From: Thiomonas delicata
GTDB taxonomy: Bacteria > Pseudomonadota > Gammaproteobacteria > Burkholderiales > Burkholderiaceae_C
Direction of reading: 5' to 3'
NCBI RefSeq assembly: GCF_900088825.1
Contig: NZ_LT592171.1
Coordinates: forward strand, 854,425 to 918,424
DNA: 64,000 nt
This document shows positions 17,097 through 24,198 of this stretch, piece by piece. How positions within the stretch are numbered: the first letter of the stretch is position 1; every line of letters begins with the position of its first letter. The position numbers were made by a program, and so were the translations under genes. The notes under the pieces were generated by a model. The model made no database searches and was not told the origin of the DNA. It saw only the letters and a program-made list of their open reading frames with translations.

Positions 17097-17276
17097 CGTC
17101 GCTTGACCTCGGCGCGGCTTCGCCTTGCTCGGCGCTCGCTCCTGCCTGCAGTGGGCCACGCCCTGGACGGGCTTGCCCCGCAGTGATCGCCCGTGGGTCG
17201 TCCTGCGGCCAACTAACTACCGACGCGCGGTGCTGGATGCCGGGCTGTCCAATCGCTTTCGATGCTGGAGGCCTTG

Positions 17277-19016
17277 ATGTCTGAATTCTTTGCAAACCTG
17301 TTGGCCGACATCCTCGGCTTTATCTGGGCTCATGGCGCCAATCTTGGCGTGCTTGGCGCCTTCATCCTGTTCTGGCTCAGCCTGAAACGAGATCGCTCGA
17401 CACGATTCACGCGGTTGCTGGGCCTCCTGGCCTTGCTGGCCATCGCTCCCATGGTTTCGGCGGTTGGCCTCATCCTTGTCCAGACGCAATGGTTGCAGCA
17501 GCCATGGACACCGACCTTGGGCGAATTCGGGGCCTATCTCGGGCACCTCTGTTTGAGTGTCCTTGTGGCCGTTTTTTGGTTTCGTATCGTCGTGCCCGCC
17601 TTCAACAGCTTGACCGCAAGGTTGACGCGACGGACTGAGTTGGAGCGTAATCGCAAGACTGATGTTCGCGAGATCAGCAAATTTTTGCCCGCGAAGGTCG
17701 CAGCCTACGATCCACGGAAGTTCATCCGCAAGACGCCAACATGCCAAATTCTGGTTGGCCTTGATGACCACAGAAAGCCTGTGACGATCGCGTATGACGA
17801 CTTCAGCATCCGACACATCCTGCTCGCAGGTGGAACCCGAAGTGGCAAAGGTGTCGCCGCGCAAATCTTGATTTCGCAGGCCCTGCAACGCGGGGAATTC
17901 GTGGTCGTCTTGGATCCGAAGGGTGACGACTGGATGCCCCACGGATTCAAGGTGGCATGCGAACAGGCCAACGTTCCTTATCACTACCTCGACCTGCGCC
18001 AGTCTCAGCCCGCTCAGTGCAATCCGTTTTCAGGCTGCAATGTTGAAACGCTGGAGGGGATGTTGATTGGTGGTTTCGGCTTGAGCGAGAAGGGTGAGGC
18101 AGCCGATTTTTACCGCTTGGCGGATCGGAAGGCCGCCAGGCAATGCGCCGCTTGGTTGGCCGGTCATCGAGGTGCGACGGCCCGCGACGTGCTTGCGGCG
18201 CTGGGGACAGATTGGATTGAGGCTGCCCCAGCATTTCACAGCTACTTGTCGGAGATGGCGGCGCTGGATTGCGTGAACGCAGCATCCGGCGGATTGGACG
18301 TCGCATCTGGCGAGCGCGAAGGCGGAATGCTTTACGTGGTCGGTGACATGATCCATTCGGGCATCATCCGTATGCAACGCATGGTGCTGCTCCGTCTGCT
18401 GTATCTGGCCAAGAACCGCCGCTATCTGGGCAAAACACCACGCAAGATTCTTGTCTTTGCAGACGAATTCAAAGTCCACATCAGTCGGCCTTTCATGACC
18501 AGTCTGGGCGCCTCGGCAGGTTGGGGTTTGCATTGCATCCTGGCTTTCCAGAGTATGCAGGACTTGGCCGATTGCCCACAAGACTTGTCTCCCGAGGTGG
18601 TCAAGGGTGCCGTGTCCGAAAACTGCACGATCAAGCTTTCCTACCGTGCTGACGATCCAGATACGGCGGAATGGCTAAGCCGTTCGACAGGTACGGTCCT
18701 CGTGGACGACGAGTCGCGCACCATCGAAAAGAACGTTGGCCTCGCCGAGACGGTGCATCCGGTTCGGCGTATCAGCCAGGCCGAACGCCCGCTCGTAGAC
18801 ACGAATATGTTCATGAATCTGCCGAAGGGCTGTGGGGTACTGCGCATCCCCGGTTCGCTGGCCCGATTTGTCTACACCTCGCCGGTACCGACCGAGCGCG
18901 GCGATGCCGCGATCACACCCATCGTTGCACAGGCTAGTGTGTATCCGACGGCTGGTGCTGCTGCGATCGACACGGCGCAGCCCGTCTTACAGACTGCAGT
19001 TGACCCTCTGCTATAG
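17277..19016 (+). CDS. VirD4/TraD-type conjugative coupling protein
   Basis: A 579-aa protein of the type IV coupling ATPase family, which links a relaxase-DNA complex to a conjugation channel. Two to three membrane helices lie in residues 1-110. The soluble part holds Walker A GGTRSGKGVAAQ near residue 186 and Walker B ILVFADEF near 390, followed by a C-terminal TraG/TraD-like core. The ATG at 17277 has GGAG 6 bp upstream. It follows the relaxase candidate and putative oriT, matching the MobC-MobB layout of MOBC plasmids. No channel genes occur, so a helper element would be needed. Confidence 0.82.
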   Translation: MSEFFANLLADILGFIWAHGANLGVLGAFILFWLSLKRDRSTRFTRLLGLLALLAIAPMVSAVGLILVQTQWLQQPWTPTLGEFGAYLGHLCLSVLVAVFWFRIVVPAFNSLTARLTRRTELERNRKTDVREISKFLPAKVAAYDPRKFIRKTPTCQILVGLDDHRKPVTIAYDDFSIRHILLAGGTRSGKGVAAQILISQALQRGEFVVVLDPKGDDWMPHGFKVACEQANVPYHYLDLRQSQPAQCNPFSGCNVETLEGMLIGGFGLSEKGEAADFYRLADRKAARQCAAWLAGHRGATARDVLAALGTDWIEAAPAFHSYLSEMAALDCVNAASGGLDVASGEREGGMLYVVGDMIHSGIIRMQRMVLLRLLYLAKNRRYLGKTPRKILVFADEFKVHISRPFMTSLGASAGWGLHCILAFQSMQDLADCPQDLSPEVVKGAVSENCTIKLSYRADDPDTAEWLSRSTGTVLVDDESRTIEKNVGLAETVHPVRRISQAERPLVDTNMFMNLPKGCGVLRIPGSLARFVYTSPVPTERGDAAITPIVAQASVYPTAGAAAIDTAQPVLQTAVDPLL

Positions 19017-19361
19017 ATTTGCAGATCTCCTATCGAAGCACGCTTTACGCGGGCTTTTTCATGCGCGCTCCACGCGCGTGATGCCGTCCCCTGGCCGTCA
19101 TGGCTGCTGCCTTGCTTCGCCGGGCGGACGGCTGGCTGCATTCGATCCATCAGGCGGTTGACCGCCAGTTCTGAAGCCGCGGGACTTTCAGTGCCTTTCC
19201 GCGCAGTGCATCTGTCACGCCAGCCCATGCGGGCGTGCTGAGCACGGGCTACGCCCTGTCATGCCGTCTGCAGCGCGGCATGCCTTCGGCACCGGTTTGA
19301 AAGGTCCGTTTGTGAGCGGCTCCATACCTGGCAGAAACCAACCACCTCGAAGGAGATCACC
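19017..19361. other. Intergenic region with hairpins, no gene seen
   Basis: This 345-bp gap starts with a probable terminator and contains further inverted repeats, such as GGGCGT/ACGCCC (19231-19256, enclosing GTGCTGAGCAC) and ATGCCG/CGGCAT (19261-19281). A strong Shine-Dalgarno, GAAGGAGAT, lies at its end for the next gene. No convincing coding frame was found on either strand. Confidence 0.6.
19036..19059 (+). terminator. Rho-independent terminator after the coupling protein gene
   Basis: AAGC-A-CGC pairs with GCG-G-GCTT around a TTTAC loop with one mismatch, followed by five T residues. It begins 20 bp after the coupling protein stop. Confidence 0.6.
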
Positions 19362-20054
19362 ATGAGTGAAGCAATCCACAACACCCCCGTCCGGCAAGCC
19401 CAGTCCGCAGCCCAAACCATTCAGGGCGCTGCCCCGAACCCCGGAGCTTCCAACCCGGCAGTTGAGCAGGACAAAGTTCATGACGCCCGTCAGCGCTTTG
19501 CCAGCATCACCGGCCTGCACCTCATCGACAGCGACGTCTCCACCGGATTTGCAGCCTACGGCGACGGCATCAAACGACTTGCGATTTTCGGCGGCAAGCG
19601 CACCAAGGCAGATCGCTACAACACTTATTCGACGTGGGAGAAGGCCTTGGAAACCGCTGCCCGCGTCAAGGCGGCTGCTGCCAAGCAGCTTGCTGACAAG
19701 GCCACTGCTCGCGAGGCCGAAGCCGCGAAGCCTTGCCCCTTGAAAGTCGGCGATGTGCTGGTGGCATCTTGGGGCTACGAGCAGACCAACATCGACTTCT
19801 ATCAAGTCACGACCCGCACCGGCAAGCGCGGCGTAACGCTGCGAAAAATTACCTCGCAACGCGAAACCGACGCATGGGAGCAAGGGACATGCGTTCCAGC
19901 AGTAGGTCACTTCGTCGGCGAGCCGTTCACTGCCCGATCAAACAGCCGGGGCACTGTGACCCTGGCGAGCTACAAAACGGCTTATCCCTGCGAATACACC
20001 GAAGTCGCCGGCGTGCGGCTCTACAAGCCGACGCGCTGGACGAGCTATTACTGA
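19362..20054 (+). CDS. Hypothetical island protein
   Basis: A 230-aa soluble protein with no recognised family. The N-terminal 40 residues are Ala/Pro/Gln-rich and probably disordered. A central region (about 45-110) ends in an Ala/Lys-rich helix (KALETAARVKAAAAKQLADK), and a C-terminal beta-rich region contains VGDVLVASWGYEQTNIDFY and GKRGVTLRKI. GAAGGAGAT 6 bp before the ATG is an unusually strong ribosome binding site, suggesting high expression. The DUF6573-like gene follows 38 bp later. Confidence 0.65.
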   Translation: MSEAIHNTPVRQAQSAAQTIQGAAPNPGASNPAVEQDKVHDARQRFASITGLHLIDSDVSTGFAAYGDGIKRLAIFGGKRTKADRYNTYSTWEKALETAARVKAAAAKQLADKATAREAEAAKPCPLKVGDVLVASWGYEQTNIDFYQVTTRTGKRGVTLRKITSQRETDAWEQGTCVPAVGHFVGEPFTARSNSRGTVTLASYKTAYPCEYTEVAGVRLYKPTRWTSYY

Positions 20055-20092
20055 TTCCATTCGGCCCGACTGATCCACCAGGAGCACACACG

Positions 20093-20545
20093 ATGAACAC
20101 GAACACCACCACCGACACCCTGACCGAATTCTTCGGCGAGCCTATTCACACTTACACCCGTGCCCAGGCCATTGAGGACGGCATGCTGATCGACGTCAGT
20201 ACCACCGCACGAGAGGCGGGCATCGTGTGGCCCGTGGCCGTCACCAGCGCCGCCTGGGGTGATGCAATCGCATGGTCCGACGCGGACGACAGGCGAAAAA
20301 AAGGCCGTGCCAGTTGGCAAAGCGAGAGCGGCCGGCTTTGGGATGTGGTCTGGATGGCATCGCATGCGATTCGAGCAGGACTGCGCCATGGCGACGACTG
20401 CAGCCGAAATATCCTGTTCCGTGTCCTCCGCATCCCGCGTGATGGGCGAGGAGCGCGGCCGACGCTGACAACATTGAGCTTGCATGTCGGCCCAGGCGAT
20501 GACCGTCGGCCGGTCATCACGATCATGTTGCCGGGTGAAAGCTGA
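20093..20545 (+). CDS. DUF6573-like protein
   Basis: A 150-aa protein resembling the DUF6573 proteins found on plasmids and conjugative elements. Characteristic segments are YTRAQAIEDGMLIDVSTTARE, AGIVWPVAVTSAAW and RLWDVVWMASHAIR. Function is unknown. AGGAG lies about 10 bp before the ATG at 20093; in-frame upstream extension would overlap the preceding gene and is rejected. Confidence 0.7.
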   Translation: MNTNTTTDTLTEFFGEPIHTYTRAQAIEDGMLIDVSTTAREAGIVWPVAVTSAAWGDAIAWSDADDRRKKGRASWQSESGRLWDVVWMASHAIRAGLRHGDDCSRNILFRVLRIPRDGRGARPTLTTLSLHVGPGDDRRPVITIMLPGES

Positions 20546-20585
20546 GACGACAGACCCGCCGATAAAGGTGGGTGGGTCTGTCGTC
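20546..20585 (+). terminator. Perfect 12-bp stem after the DUF6573-like gene
   Basis: GACGACAGACCC pairs with GGGTCTGTCGTC around a 16-nt loop, right after the stop codon. There is no T tract, so it may act as an mRNA 3'-end stabiliser or factor-dependent terminator rather than a classic intrinsic terminator. Confidence 0.5.
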
Positions 20586-20667
20586 CCCACGGGCGCAGAG
20601 GGTCGATTCTCTTGCGGCATATCTTTCTGAAATATCTTTGCGGTACGCCCAGGCCTGGGCGATGCTA

Positions 20668-21765
20668 TTGATCTTTCCGTAAATCATGACAACCGTTGAG
20701 CCGTTCATGCGTTGTACCGATACTTGGCAAGAATTGGGTGCGAAGCATGGCGAGAAAACGATTCGACGAATCGGTGCGGCGACGCTTGCGAGCCGGCCGG
20801 ATGCTGTTGGCGGGCAAGACGCCTGCGCAAGCGGCACACGCCGTGGGCGTGGCGCGGCAGACCGCGTACACGTGGAAGGCGGTGCTCGATGAAGGCGGCA
20901 TCGATGCATTGCGAGCGATGCCCACGCGAGGCCGTCCAGCGCGACTGGATCAAGACCAGTTGCAGGACTTGGGGCGTGCGCTGCTGCGACGCCCGACGGA
21001 GCATGGTTTCGGCACCGAGCTGTGGACGCTCAAGCGCGTGGGCGTGCTCACCTGGCGCCTGTACGGTGTCAAGTTCGGCCAGACGCAGATCTGGCGCATC
21101 CTGGGTGGTCTGGGGTTCTCGGTGCAAAAGCCCGAGCGCCGCGCCATCGAGCGTGACGAGGATGCCGTGCAGACCTGGAAGCGCAAGACCTGGCCTGCGC
21201 TCAAAAAAAAGCCAGGCGCCAAGGGCGGCTGATCGTCTTCATCGACGCGTCGGGCCTGAGCGAGCGGCCCACGCGGGTTCGCACCTGGGCGCCCAAGGGC
21301 CAGACGCCGATCATCCAGTTCCACTTCAACTGGACCCACATCCCCGTCATCGCCGGCCTGTCGCACACGAACTGCCTGTTCCGGCTGCACGAGGGCTCGA
21401 TCAAGAAGGAGCAGCACGTCGAGTTCCTCAAGGCGCTGCGTGCGCACTTGAAGCGGCCGCTGTTGATCATCTGGGACGGTCTGAAGGCCCATCGCAGCAA
21501 GCTCGTGCGCGAGTATTTGGACTCCACCGAGGGCGCTGTCCAGATGGCATTCCTGCCGCCGTACTCGCCAGACTTGAATCCCGTGGAATACCTGTGGGCC
21601 TGGCTCAAGCGGCATGCCCTCGCCAACTTCTGCCCGGCCAACCTCGACGAGCTCAACGTCACCGCCCGCAACAAGCTCAAGAGCGCGCAACACCGACCGT
21701 CGATCATCGCGGCGTGCTGGGTCCAGGCCGGCCTGTGGTGATGTCGCCATTTACGGAAAGCTCAA
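20668..21765 (+). mobile_element. IS630-family insertion sequence
   Basis: A 1.1-kb element flanked by TA on both sides (20666-20667 and 21766-21767), the target duplicated by IS630/mariner elements. Terminal inverted repeats of about 24 bp share TTGA-N-CTTTCCGTAAAT and a GACA end with four mismatches. The transposase is split over two frames. It sits between the DUF6573-like gene and the toxin-antitoxin pair and does not visibly break a gene. Confidence 0.9.
20747..21741 (+). CDS. IS630 transposase, two frames joined by a -1 frameshift
   Basis: The first frame (20747-21232) encodes an N-terminal HTH region (RRRLRAGRMLLAGKTPAQAAHAVGV then RQTAYTWKAVLDEGG) and a helix-rich linker. The catalytic part lies in the -1 frame and ends at 21741: FIDASGLSERPT (first Asp), LLIIWDGLKAHRS (second Asp) and SPDLNPVEYLWAWLKRH (Glu), the DDE triad. 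An A8 run at 21203-21210, just before the first frame ends, is the likely slippage site. Ribosomal frameshifting is usual in this family, so about 331 aa of active enzyme could be made; a decayed copy is the alternative. Confidence 0.85.
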
Positions 21766-21815
21766 TAGAACCTACAGTATCATCTTATACCCGATTGGAT
21801 CTAAAATAAGTCAAG

Positions 21816-22178
21816 ATGGCGACAACGAAAATTGTTCCAAAGCAACTCATCTGGATTGCATCGAGCAAGGCTGATCTGCTGGCGATGCCGGCGGCTGTGC
21901 AAGACACCTTCGGCTATGCCCTGCACATGGCCCAAATGGGCGGTAAGTACGAGCATGCGAAGCCGTTGAGCGGTTTTGGCAACGCAGGAGTGGTGGAGGT
22001 GGTCGAGGATTGGAAGGGCGACACCTATCGCGCGGTGTACACCGTGAAGCTGGCAGGCCGTGTCTATGTGCTGCACTGCTTCAAGAAGAAATCGACCAAG
22101 GGCATCCAGACGCCCAAGCCGGACATGGATTTGATCGAGTCGCGATTGAAGGCAGCACGCGAACACTTCAAGGGATGA
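21816..22178 (+). CDS. HigB/RelE-superfamily toxin (phage Gp49-like)
   Basis: A 120-aa protein of the Gp49-like/HigB type, ribosome-dependent mRNA interferases. Recognisable are the GYALHMAQMGGKYEHAKPLSG stretch, the core beta strands VVEVVEDWKGDTYRAVYTV and VYVLHCFKKKSTKG. The antitoxin gene follows with an ATGA overlap, the toxin-first order typical of HigBA-like modules. It probably stabilises the island; activity is inferred. Confidence 0.82.
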   Translation: MATTKIVPKQLIWIASSKADLLAMPAAVQDTFGYALHMAQMGGKYEHAKPLSGFGNAGVVEVVEDWKGDTYRAVYTVKLAGRVYVLHCFKKKSTKGIQTPKPDMDLIESRLKAAREHFKG

Positions 22179-22516
22179 ACATCATGAGCACGAAAGTTGA
22201 AATCGAAGTTGGATCAGGCAACGTCTATGCCGACCTGGGTTATGACGATGCCGAGGAAATGCGTATCAAGGCTGGCCTCGCAATGAAGATCGGCGAGATC
22301 ATCAAGCGCAAGCATTACACCCAGATGGAAGCTGCGGCCATCGTGGGCCTGCCGCAACCCAAGCTGTCTGGGTTGCTGCGTGGGCAGTTCAGGGGTATCA
22401 GCGAAACCAAAATGATCGAAGTTCTGAATGCCCTCGGTCGTGATGTGCAGATCATCGTCGGCCGGGCTAGTCGCAAGCCGGCTGCGAAGGGGCGCACGAC
22501 TGTTATTTACGCTTGA
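22175..22516 (+). CDS. XRE-family antitoxin of the HigBA-like pair
   Basis: A 113-aa protein (or 110 aa from ATG 22184) with a helix-turn-helix at about residues 45-85: KHYTQMEAAAIVGLPQPKLSGLLRG. Its start overlaps the toxin stop. As in other HigA-type antitoxins it should neutralise the toxin and repress the shared promoter. It ends 141 bp before the cytosine methyltransferase gene. Confidence 0.82.
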   Translation: MNIMSTKVEIEVGSGNVYADLGYDDAEEMRIKAGLAMKIGEIIKRKHYTQMEAAAIVGLPQPKLSGLLRGQFRGISETKMIEVLNALGRDVQIIVGRASRKPAAKGRTTVIYA

Positions 22517-22657
22517 TCGGATATGCATATAGGCATTTTTCATTCAGGATGCAGCCAGTAGTGATGGGTGGCCGCTGGTGCCTGAGCCCGACGAGAGCAG
22601 TATCAACGCCGTGGTCGCACAGTCGCCTCTGTCTCTGTTACCGATGAATAGATAAAA

Positions 22658-23713
22658 ATGAGACCTAATATTAAAAAGGCGGCGTGTGTTGACCTGTTCT
22701 GCGGCGCGGGCGGCCTGACGCATGGCTTCGTTTTGGAGGGGGTGCCCGTTGTTGCAGGTATTGATCTGGACCCTGCCTGCCGTTTTCCCTATGAAGCCAA
22801 CAACCAGGCCAGATTCGTCGAACGTGATATCAGCAAGGTCGCCACCGATGAGTTGAAAGCGCTGTTCGGGGACGCTGACTTCACGATTCTCGCGGGTTGC
22901 GCCCCGTGCCAGCCCTTCTCGACCTACGCACAGCGCTACGAGCTGGATGGGAAGGATGGCAAGTGGGGCTTGCTGTATGAGTTCGCGCGTCTCGCTAAAG
23001 GCGCCAAACCCGATGTCATCACGATGGAAAACGTGCCCACCGTTGCGAAGCATGAGGTGTTTCATGATTTCGTCGACACCCTGAAGCGACTGGGCTACAA
23101 GGTTTGGTTCGACGTCGTCGATAGCTCCCGCTATGGCGTGCCGCAGATGCGGCGGCGCATGGTGCTACTGGCATCGAAGCATGGCGACATCACGATGATC
23201 GAACCGACCCACGAGAAACCGAAAACGGTTCGTCAATCCATTGGCCGCTTGCGCCCACTGAGTGCTGGCGAGGCGGCCCCCAGGGACAAACTGCACGTCA
23301 CCTCGACGCTGTCCGAAAAGAATCTCCAGCGGATCAAAATCTCCAAGCCAGGCGGCACCTGGCGCGACTGGCCGAATTATCTGGTCGCAGACTGTCACCG
23401 CGCGGAGAGCGGGCGTACTTACCCGAGTGTTTACGGCCGTATGGAGTGGGACAAGCCAGCCCCGACCATGACCACTCAGTGCTACGGCTTCGGGAATGGC
23501 CGTTTCGGGCACCCGGAGCAAGATCGCGCCATCTCATTGAGGGAGGCTGCAATCCTCCAGAGCTTTCCGCGCCACTACGCCTTCGTGCCGGAAGACGGCG
23601 AGGTGAGCTTCAAGGCTCTTGGGCGGCTCATCGGCAATGCGGTTCCCGTCGACCTCGGTCGCGCCATCGCGCGGAGCATCAAAGCGCATATCGCATCAAT
23701 CGCGGCTCAATGA
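22658..23713 (+). CDS. DNA (cytosine-5) methyltransferase
   Basis: A 351-aa m5C DNA methyltransferase with all main motifs in order: I (DLFCGAGGLTHGF, near residue 9), IV with the catalytic Cys (GCAPCQPFSTY, near 75), VI (ENVP, near 123), VIII (QMRRRMVLLAS, near 165), IX (SLREAAILQSFP, near 292) and X (GNAVPVDLGRAIARSI, near 325). The recognition region between VIII and IX is about 110 residues. It starts the defence operon, 21 bp before vsr. It could serve as a DISARM modification enzyme (drmMII-like) or as part of an inherited m5C/Vsr unit. The target sequence is unknown. Confidence 0.93.
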   Translation: MRPNIKKAACVDLFCGAGGLTHGFVLEGVPVVAGIDLDPACRFPYEANNQARFVERDISKVATDELKALFGDADFTILAGCAPCQPFSTYAQRYELDGKDGKWGLLYEFARLAKGAKPDVITMENVPTVAKHEVFHDFVDTLKRLGYKVWFDVVDSSRYGVPQMRRRMVLLASKHGDITMIEPTHEKPKTVRQSIGRLRPLSAGEAAPRDKLHVTSTLSEKNLQRIKISKPGGTWRDWPNYLVADCHRAESGRTYPSVYGRMEWDKPAPTMTTQCYGFGNGRFGHPEQDRAISLREAAILQSFPRHYAFVPEDGEVSFKALGRLIGNAVPVDLGRAIARSIKAHIASIAAQ

Positions 23714-23734
23714 CGACCTGACGAAGGTCTGCCG

Positions 23735-24190
23735 ATGCCGCGCATTCAGCCCTCGTCCCCTGAGACCAGTCGCCGCATGGCGAAAGTTCGGCAAAAGGGA
23801 ACTGATGCCGAGATCGCGCTGCGAAGAGAGCTTTACTGTAGAGGCCTGCGTTACCGGGTCGACTACGAGGTCATAAAGAAACCTCGCCGCGTGGCAGACG
23901 TGGCATTTCCGGGGTTGAAGATCGCCATCTTCGTCGACGGGTGCTTCTGGCACGGTTGCCCCGAGCATGCCACCTGGCCGAAGCAGAACGCCGAGTTCTG
24001 GCGGAAGAAGATCAAGGCGAATCGCCTCAGGGACGCCGACACGAATTCGAGGCTTCTCACAGTCGGTTGGACGGTACTGCGATTCTGGGAACACGAGTCC
24101 CCGATCGAAGCCACGGAAACCGTCGCGCGGATGGTCGCCATGGTCAGGTCGAAGCGCTGCGCTTCGCCTGGCGCACAAGAGAAGAACTGA
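23735..24190 (+). CDS. vsr: Very short patch repair endonuclease
   Basis: A 151-aa Vsr-type nuclease that nicks at T:G mismatches left by deamination of 5-methylcytosine. Visible are the N-terminal MAKVRQKGTDAEIALRREL, the catalytic Asp region VADVAFPGLKIAIFVDGCFW and the zinc-ligand segment HGCPEHATWPK, then a C-terminal FWRKKI-NRLRD. It follows the m5C methyltransferase and lies 8 bp before drmD. Vsr usually accompanies m5C methyltransferases, so it likely protects the host from mutation at the methylated sites. A role as a defence effector nuclease is possible but unsupported. Confidence 0.92.
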   Translation: MPRIQPSSPETSRRMAKVRQKGTDAEIALRRELYCRGLRYRVDYEVIKKPRRVADVAFPGLKIAIFVDGCFWHGCPEHATWPKQNAEFWRKKIKANRLRDADTNSRLLTVGWTVLRFWEHESPIEATETVARMVAMVRSKRCASPGAQEKN

Positions 24191-24198
24191 ACAGGAAG

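Larger units (their letters stand above)
16509..17276. other. Gene-free repeat and hairpin-rich region, candidate oriT
   Basis: This 768-bp stretch lies between the relaxase candidate and the coupling protein gene. Open frames exist on both strands but are low-complexity shadows of high GC. It has CCGAC/GTCGG repeats at 16541-16620 and at least five perfect inverted repeats between 16836 and 17096. The position fits an origin of transfer or single-strand initiation site, or a structured RNA. No protein gene is supported here. Confidence 0.5.

Noticed and set aside
16169-17295. Overlapping plus- and minus-strand frames in the hairpin region
   Set aside because: Both translations are Ala/Arg/Pro-rich without conserved motifs, and the DNA is better explained by repeats and hairpins.
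22658-24190. dcm-vsr as a complete stand-alone restriction-modification system
   Set aside because: No restriction endonuclease gene adjoins them, and vsr is only 8 bp from drmD, so operon membership is more likely.
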